DNA of 64,000 nucleotides from Crocodylus rhombifer (Eukaryota > Chordata > Crocodylia > Crocodylidae), in NCBI GenBank assembly GCA_038503035.1, contig JAVSML010024260.1:1021953-1085952 (forward strand), in the 5' to 3' direction. Made by a program: the position numbers and the translations under genes. How positions within the stretch are numbered: position 1 is the first letter of the stretch; every line of letters starts with the position of its first letter. The notes beneath the pieces were generated by a model. The model was not told where the DNA came from, searched no databases, and worked only from the letters and a program-made list of their open reading frames with translations. Positions 57,136-64,000 of the stretch are shown piece after piece.

Positions 57136-57335
57136 TCTGAAGAGGCATCGTGCTAGTTTGACCCAGCTTGTCCAATGTCTGTATAGATCATGCACTTCAG
57201 CAGGGCTTTTTGGCACTTTTATCTAATAACTGATTGAATCAACTTTAGATAAAAGCACCAAAAAGCCTCTCTGTAGTGCATGATCTATACAGACGCTGGG
57301 GAGCTGGGTCAAATTAACATACTTCCTCTTCCAGT
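57136..57335. mobile_element. Foldback (palindromic) MITE, copy B
   Basis: The arm TGACCCAGCTTGTCCAATGT, CTGTATAGATCATGCACTTC and AAAGTGCC-side text pair with the complement ending GATCTATACAGACGCTGG, GGAGCTGGGTCAAATT. The outermost bases CTGAAGAGG / CCTCTTCCAG also pair. Arms of about 85-90 bp and a loop TAACTGATTGAATCAACTT; it is the reverse of copy A at 14843. Confidence 0.9.
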
Positions 57336-57359
57336 AAAGTTCTGGCTTTCTTTCTTTCT

Positions 57360-57480
57360 CATGTCTGTCAGCAGCCTTTGTGCCTCAATTCCTCATCTGT
57401 AAAATGCAGTCTTAGTGTTTCTCTACCTTTCACGGGTGTTGGGTGGATAAATATGCTAACGGTTGTGAATCTTTATGGTA
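57360..57480 (+). mobile_element. MIR/CORE-SINE-like relic
   Basis: GTGCCTCAATTCCTCATCTG, TAAAATGCAGTC, then GGATAAATATG match the conserved half of MIR-type SINEs in forward orientation. Diverged. Confidence 0.6.
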
Positions 57481-60400
57481 ACAGGGGTATATGAGTACTT
57501 TGCATACATAAATGTATGCATTTCAGTGCCCCACTAGTGGATGATAAAAGATGAAAATAACTTTACCTGATGTCTTCCTCTGCAACCGTCAATTATTTTA
57601 GATAATAAAATGTAAATGAAGTTAGATAAAGCATTGGGTGCCTTTGGAAGGGAAAAGTGAGGGTGTGTATGTATGTTTTAATGATGATCCATTCATATGC
57701 ACTGAGCCAACATAACTGTTTCACAGGAAGACTGCAATGACGTATAAGTGTCCTAAAAATAAAGGAGGGTAACATATATTTAATAAAGTACTTTATTTTA
57801 CCTTAAAATTATGTCCTCATTACTAAGAGAATATAAAGTTAATTTTTGTTAGATTAATGATATTTGAGTAATATTTCCAGTAGAGTCTGGTTCGAATAAT
57901 TGGCCATTAATTGGAAAAGGAAATTGAATTGAATTTATCTTGTACATAAATCCTGTCATAGTTATTAATGTGTCTCAGAAAATATCGGCCTGTTCCCAGA
58001 AATGAATGGAGCACGCTGATTCTTCTGAGCTTATTAGCTGTGGCAGTTTTGAGTTTTGTTAAATAAAAAAGATGATTTAAGAAGAGAGACATAATTGAAT
58101 TGAATACAGAAGGAATCCAAATGTCTGATTAGTTCTGAGACCATTTTTTCTATTACACAGTTTAAGATTTTTTTTTTAAGAATGCAGATTTTTACCAGAA
58201 GGTGGAGCTAAAGCATTAGCTTGCACTGCAAATGGAGATCTCGGTGTTTATCCACATTTGAACTGACTTGTTCATTAACAAGGCCTGTAATAAATACACT
58301 ATTATTTGTTGGCAGGCATTTTGCAAAAACATATACTTAGACAAAAAGAAAGAAAATGAATTTTACTTGGCAGGTATGAGCAGTATGAACACAGTTCCTC
58401 TTAGTCATGGAAAGATGCCCAGAAGGAAATACATCGGGAATCGGATCACGCAAAAGTCTATAAAGTTTGTAATGTCTGTCTGTCTGTCTAGAGAGAGAGA
58501 TAAGGCTGTGTGTGTAAGGTGTGACCCTTTTGCTTAACTGGGGCCTTAGGAATAAGTTCTATAGCCACAATGTGCATGTTATTGCAGTTTGTGTTGAATT
58601 TTCTTTTACTCATTTCCCCCATGTGTTTTTTTCCGTGTTTTTTCATGCTCTTCCATGAAATATGTGTATGTGCTTGTAGAATAATAACTATGCAAAATTT
58701 AAAATAAATGCTATAAAATATCCAGATCTGTCCTAGCTAAGTCATTGTACTGTGATTTTTTGTTTGTTTTTTTAGTCTGGTGAATATAAATAAAAAACTT
58801 TTCTGATACTTTGATATAAATGTACTTCAGGTCCAGTTTGGCATGATCAGATATCCATACCAATTTCATTTTCTTTTAGTGTGAGGATCTCTTCAGGCCT
58901 AGTTTAAAGGAGATCAGAGTCTGCCCTGTCTTTATGAGTTAGGAGGCAACAGTTGAATAACTGGACCCACTACCCTCTTGTCTGCATCTAATTCTTCAGA
59001 TCGTTAAGCATTTCCCTACCTTTTTGCCTTGCCACTGTGAGCCACTTGCATTGATTTCCTGCTCCTAGCTAAGAGCCGTTGCTCACCATCTCCAGTTGTC
59101 TTCCATTTTTGCAGATGGAAATCGGTGAGGTTAAAGTCTGCCTGCATGTATACTCTTGCATAGAGTGGTAAGACAAACTAGTACAGAGAGGTAAATGAAG
59201 CTCCATGCAACAAGATGTCCTGACTGTAAACACAAGGCATATATGTGTTAATAAGGGACTACTCCTGGCCGTCTGAGTTCTGGGAAGGGTTGAGGAATCT
59301 TTGAAAGGGAATCCTGGATGTAGTGGAATAGGGCATCAGAAAGCAATGAGAGTGGCTTTTGTATGTGGAAGGAGGCAGATGGAAGGAGAGTTAATTCTGC
59401 TCCTTATCTGAACCTCAGAAATAGCATCTCTCAGTAGTAATGTTGGATTGTAATTTTTTTTTTCATTTACTTGATGTTTATTACCAAGAGCTGCTCATTT
59501 CTCTTTAGTTGCGGGGGTGAATTGTATCTATCCTTTGTTGTCTAGGAGATTGAAACTTTTTCTCTCTTTATGCATTTTATGGTTCTATACCTCCAGATCT
59601 TAATTCTAGAATGGATATTCTGTGGTGCCAAGTCAACTGCATACTTACATGTCCAGTACTTCTAAGTGGACAAGATATCTTTTATTCTTCCTGGACTACT
59701 TAGTAGCTTCTAGTTCAGTACCAGGCGCAATTCAAGGTGCTCTCTATATTCTGCATTATTGAGCCTTAATTGTTAGTCATACCTGTTTTGGAAATTAGTT
59801 CCTTTTCTCTCACTGTACCATCAGAACAGCTGAGATCAGCCCATATTTTTCATTTACAGTGCCTAAAAGCAAGTGTTTCTTTGTAGAAAGGTTGTGGTCA
59901 GAATTTTCTTTTTCTTTTCCATCCAACACAGAAGCTGATGGCATGGTGCTGTTTTTGGTATGTGTTAGCATAATCATGGGTATTGTCTCTGTAAATGCTA
60001 GAAATAGAACTATTTACATTGAGATAAGTTTAAATGATAGTGGGCTCAGTGTCTTTGATACTCTATCAAAGATGGTGTTGCATCTGCTTACCTTTGGCTC
60101 TGAGTTCACTTGTGAAAGCCAGTCTTGGTTAGTTGTGGTAGAGGTTAAAGTAGATGGAGTTCTTTGCAGAGAAGCAATCATTTATTCATACATGCAAGGT
60201 TTTGATTGTTCTTTTTTAGAAAGTCTCCAGGAAAAAAAATAAATTTCCTGTAGATTAATAAAATATTCCAGAAAACTATTAACGTGTTTTTATCACCAGA
60301 CTTCATGCATCATTTTCAATCAGATGTTCCCACTTATTTTTTCATTGTTTTGGGGTTTTTTTCCCCAAAAGTGAATTAGTACAAATTCATAATAATTTGT

Positions 60401-60492
60401 TTTTCTCCATAGCTAGCAAGATTTTGAATTAATGTTAGAGTACTTGTAGACATAAGACACTGTATCTGTGTTTCCTTCCATTTAAAAACAAA
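57481..60492. other. Intron 4, repeat-poor, no gene supported
   Basis: AT-rich. It contains a GTCTGTCTGTCTGTCTAGAG simple stretch with AGAGAGAGA near 58474-58502. One + frame of 127 codons (59859-60242) has a hydrophobic run (MVLFLVCVSIIMGIVSV) but no recognised domain or splice context. Confidence 0.55.
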
Positions 60493-60500
60493 GTTATTGA

Positions 60501-60813
60501 GGCATAGGGACCTACCATATTTATGGTAGAAGTGAGGTGTATGGCAGCTACTTCAATTTTCAGCTTCCCCTGCACCTCTCCCCTTCTCCCCCCACAATTG
60601 CTGATCAGCTGAGGGGCCCTGGTGGCCCTGCTGTGTGGCCGGGAGGCAAAAAAGTACCATATTTAAAACCCTGGTATTTGCCCCCCTGCCAATTGGGAGT
60701 GAACAGCAGGACCCCTCCACCAAATGGCTGGTGGGGGGCATGCAGGGAGGAATTTGCAAGATTAAAAGAGCTGCTGCACTGCCCACTTTTGCAATGAATT
60801 CAGTAGGTCCCTG
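60501..60813. mobile_element. hAT-like MITE, 313 bp, perfect TSD
   Basis: Perfect 8-bp duplication GTTATTGA (60493-60500 and 60814-60821). The right terminus inverted is CAGGGACCTACTGAATTC; the left is GGCATAGGGACCTACCATAT, with about four extra bases before the shared AGGGACCTAC. ACCATATTTA occurs twice inside. Confidence 0.85.
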
Positions 60814-60821
60814 GTTATTGA

Positions 60822-61188
60822 CTTTAGTAAAGCTGTTTGAGATCTTAGGATAAAAATCAATTCATAAATGCTAGACAATAATACTGTAACATCCATTAGA
60901 AAATATTCCTTGAACTTGCTGATGCCACATTTAACATAAATATATAAACTGACTGACCATTCAGTTCATTTATTTAGATAAACTCTTATATACAGATGGC
61001 TGTATGTAGAAATATATCGGTAGAATCATGTCTCCGTAAAGTTAAACTAATCCATTGAAGTTCTATTGCTTTAAAAGATAGAGTACCTTAGTATCTGTTG
61101 TAGTGTAGATAAACTTGCTATTGAGAATTGTTTTAGGTATTTCAGTGCAGGACATGGAGATGGATAGCCCCTTAGTTGAACTAAACTA
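60822..61188. other. Intron 4 spacer, AT-rich
   Basis: No feature seen. Confidence 0.6.
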
Positions 61189-61196
61189 TTGTTTAT

Positions 61197-61924
61197 TAGG
61201 ACTGTGTGAAATTTTGGCAGCTGGTTCGTTTAGGAGGTGTCTTGGCCTGTTTTAGCACCTGAAACACCAAATCAGAAATGAGACAGAAGGCTCCAAAACA
61301 TCTCTGAAGTGAAACAAAACTATCCAAAATGTTTTGGAGGCACCCCCCAGGAATAGTTCTTTTAGAGTGGCAGGAGGCTGGGGCTGGGCGGGGGATGAGG
61401 GATCACTCCCTCCCACCTTCCCCCTCCCCCCCTCTACCCCCCACTTGGCACCTGTCACATCATACAGGTGTGCAGTGTGGCTTGGCAGGGCACTGCATGC
61501 TGTCTGGGAGCTGGGCCTGCTGGGGCTGAGTGGTGCCAAGCCACACTGCACCTGCATGATGCTCTGATCACCACTGCTACAGCTGGTGAATGCAGGGCTT
61601 TTTTTTTCTTTTCTTTTTTTTTTTTTCCTTTAAGTGCTGGGAGGCTGGGGCTGGGAGGGGGCTGGGGCTGGGCGGGGAAGCCATGGGGGCTCCCCCTGCC
61701 CAAAGAGGAAGAGCCATGGGAAACCCTGCAGCCTCTGGGCTGTATCTGCCTCTCCCTGCCTGATCCAAATCTCTGAATCAGTGCTGAAACAACGTCGAAA
61801 CTCCAAAACAGATTTCGCCGAATCGAAATGAAACAGTGATCCGAAATACTGAAACAAATCACTGTCCCTCCAAAATGGCCAAATCAGAAATGGAAATGAA
61901 ACATAGCCATTTTGCACAGCCCTA
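61197..61924. mobile_element. Non-autonomous hAT element, 728 bp (family of 24694)
   Basis: Termini TAGGACTGTGTGAAATTTTG and, inverted, TAGGGCTGTGCAAAATGG. Flanks TTGTTTAT (61189-61196) and CTATTTAT (61925-61932) agree at 6 of 8. AT-rich ends with GAAAC/CCAAA words, GC-rich centre, a T-run at 61600-61632 next to AGTGCTGGGAGGCTGGGG, and GGGCGGGGAAGCCATGGGGG, as in the other two copies. Confidence 0.9.
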
Positions 61925-61932
61925 CTATTTAT

Positions 61933-64000
61933 TGTAGAAGATTGTAGTAGAGATCATTCCCTAGTTGATTAGCTGATTAGAACAAGCCGTTTTAGTGAAC
62001 AGGCATAGTACAGCTAAACCAAAGATGTCTTTTAAGAAGGCCTTGTTCTCTAAAATAAGATTTAAAGTAATCTTTTTAAACATTTCAGACTTCATTTCCC
62101 TCTATTCACTATTCTTGTCATTTTGAGAACATTAGAAAAAATGTAAGAGCATGAGGAAAAGGTTTTACATGTTTTCTCAATATAATTTGTGGTTTTGTGT
62201 TTTGTTTTTTAATTCCATAGGTAAAACTTTTTCCATTTGTATTAGAAAGTTGAATATATATGATACTAACAAAATCACAAGATTTGTGAAAAAGCTCATT
62301 TACATCCCAAACAAAGGAACTAGTGAAAACTTTGGGAACTTGTGACAGCACAGAACAGCAAATTGCTGTTGACGCCTCGTGTATCAAGCAGTAGGCAAAT
62401 GTCCTCAGCCTAATAAGTGATAATTTAAACTTACTTGTAGCAATTAAGTTAGACTTAAGAAATGTTTGATTCCATAAATTATGAATGATAAAAAAGACAT
62501 ATATAGCCTTTATTTTCCGTAGGGGATAAATAAGTACTTTGTCTTAATGAAATCTGCTGTATATATTTAACAAAACTATTTATTTAATTTCAGGAATAAA
62601 ATGTTTTTAGAATGCACAAGAAAGGATACAAACTTGCAAATGTTATTAAAGAATACTTAAGAATTATTTCATTATCTAAAATATTATTAATCCTTCTAAA
62701 ATGAAATTGTCATTATTTAATCTAGAACCCTTGTAATTTATTTTAAGTATAACTGTTCTTCTTATCATTGGTGCTACAGAAAAGTGAGGAACACTTGAGA
62801 GAAAAAATAACTATGCATGAAGCGAATGACATTACTTTGTGGAGTAGTAAAGAGGGTTAAGTGAAATGAAGGGTTTTGTATTACAGATATTAATTTGGTA
62901 GACATTTAAATTATCCAACCAGCAGTCATTTATATGGAAACATTATTTGGCTTTGAGTAAGTATGCATAATGGTCACAAAATTCAAGTTATGCACTCTCT
63001 CCTGATACTGTTTGTATTGTTTCATAAATGGTTGGTGTGAATTGAAGTATTTTCCTCCTTTTTTTAAAAAGGATTGTAAATGTGGAATCTCTAGCAGTTC
63101 CACATTATAGATATTAATAACAATAGACTTGAATATATGTTTATTTTATTTTTTTCCCTGTCAGTATACTTAACACCAAAAAGAAATCAACAGGAGTACA
63201 TCAAGGTCTATTCCTTTGGGGTATATATAGTGAGGAAGGCATGTATTTTTTAATTCAGTTTCCCCCTGTACAAGAGATATTCAAATTGAGTGAAGTATTA
63301 AAAAAGTAAAAGGGGGATAGCTCAGACTGAGAGGAAAATTAAGTTTTTAATTTAAATTTATTATGAAAGCTTGCATGATGCAAAACCGAGGAAACCCTCA
63401 TGGTGGCACTGTTTTTCAGTGGTTAGATTTGTTTAATTCAGTTTTTAGAATACTCTCCACTACTTTGTGGTATTTTGCCACATTTACTGACTGTCTTTGT
63501 TCATTCTAATATATTATGCTTCCATTAGACACTCCTGTTTTTTGTTAATTCTAGATAAAATCGTGTTTTACAATTTAAGCATTTTTCTAATTTTAATACT
63601 TTTATAATGAAATTCTGCTTATGAAAAGAGTTCTCTTAACAACTTTAAATCTCTCTGTAAAAACACAGAATTGGCCCTAATGGAAGTTACCCCACTGGGT
63701 GATTGTGAAAAGTGCTGTAAGTGTTTTAGTTTTTGTGACATGCATGGGTATGCACAAGAAACTGAAATGAGGCGATCAGTTTACTCCATAGTGGTAACAA
63801 ACAGCTGTTGCATAGTCATTTCTGGCCTGCTTTGGACTTGAATAAATATCTGACGGGAATCTTAAAGGATGTTCCTTTCCTTACCTCCATCTTTCTCTTG
63901 AATCAGTCACTTTTTTAAACAAACCTAAGGTAAATCTGTTTATTTCCCGTTTCCTCGACAAATCTATAGCTCAAAATGTTTTGTTACAAAAGGGGATATA
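61933..64000. other. Intron 4, AT-rich, no gene seen
   Basis: Two kilobases of AT-rich intron. No INPP5A exon 5 with splice signals was found here. T-runs near 62205 and 63058. Confidence 0.65.

Larger units (their letters stand above)
1..64000 (+). other. INPP5A: Partial INPP5A gene (end of intron 1 to part of intron 4)
   Basis: The + strand carries three consecutive exons of inositol polyphosphate-5-phosphatase A. Their phases fit: exon 2 is 42 nt (phase 0 in and out), exon 3 is 101 nt (ends two bases into a codon), and exon 4 is 88 nt (one base completes that codon, ends in phase 0). Introns 2 and 3 measure 34,993 and 5,270 bp. Intron 1 enters from the left and intron 4 runs off the right edge. 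In known vertebrates the gene is large, with long introns, and encodes about 412 residues. Its promoter, first exon, most of the catalytic domain and the C-terminal prenylation signal are outside this window. Exon numbers follow the human gene from memory. Confidence 0.93.

Noticed and set aside
1..64000. tRNA, rRNA, CRISPR array, operon or plasmid features
   Set aside because: No cloverleaf with intact boxes, no regular direct repeats with spacers, and the sequence is spliced vertebrate gene DNA.

Overview
The window is vertebrate nuclear DNA, about 64 kb of intronic sequence from one gene. Three short exons with canonical AG/GT borders lie on the + strand at 3666-3707, 38701-38801 and 44072-44159. 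Joined, they read without interruption as 77 residues of inositol polyphosphate-5-phosphatase A (INPP5A, type I 5-phosphatase), taken from near its N terminus. The first coding exon lies upstream of the window. No next exon was found before its end, so the window holds the end of intron 1, all of introns 2 (about 35.0 kb) and 3 (about 5.3 kb), and at least 19.8 kb of intron 4.

The repeats suggest a non-avian sauropsid: a crocodilian best, a turtle second. There are many CR1 LINE fragments with the usual 'TCATAGAATCATAGAA' type 3' end, MIR-like relics, a dense crowd of small non-autonomous hAT elements with 8-bp target duplications, and no mammalian Alu, B1 or L1. The species call is inference from repeat content.

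Layout. 1-3665: end of intron 1, with a MITE, a tandem duplication and a 455-bp inverted repeat. 3708-38700: intron 2, with hAT elements at 4012, 6166, 7702, 24694, 29062, 32955 and 36706 (the 31587 copy is weaker), CR1 at 5378, 6403, 14317 and 24378, another non-LTR relic at 18405, a small retroposon with a 14-bp target duplication at 23679, a foldback MITE at 14843, and a quiet AT-rich stretch at 9240-12600. 38802-44071: intron 3, with CR1 39004 and hAT elements 39992 and 41397. 44160-64000: intron 4, with hAT elements at 44803, 48354, 51867, 54303 (carrying a 1.6-kb CR1 inside it), 60501 and 61197, a second foldback MITE copy at 57136 and a (GT)n tract.

Most long open frames lie in GC-rich interiors of mobile elements, are open on several frames at once, and are not genes. 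I saw no tRNA, rRNA, CRISPR, operon, promoter or endogenous virus that I could support. The points of most interest are the many datable hAT insertions, two families of palindromic elements, a hAT family with GC-rich interiors, a 42-nt in-frame exon, and a candidate conserved non-coding block near 9.3-9.8 kb.
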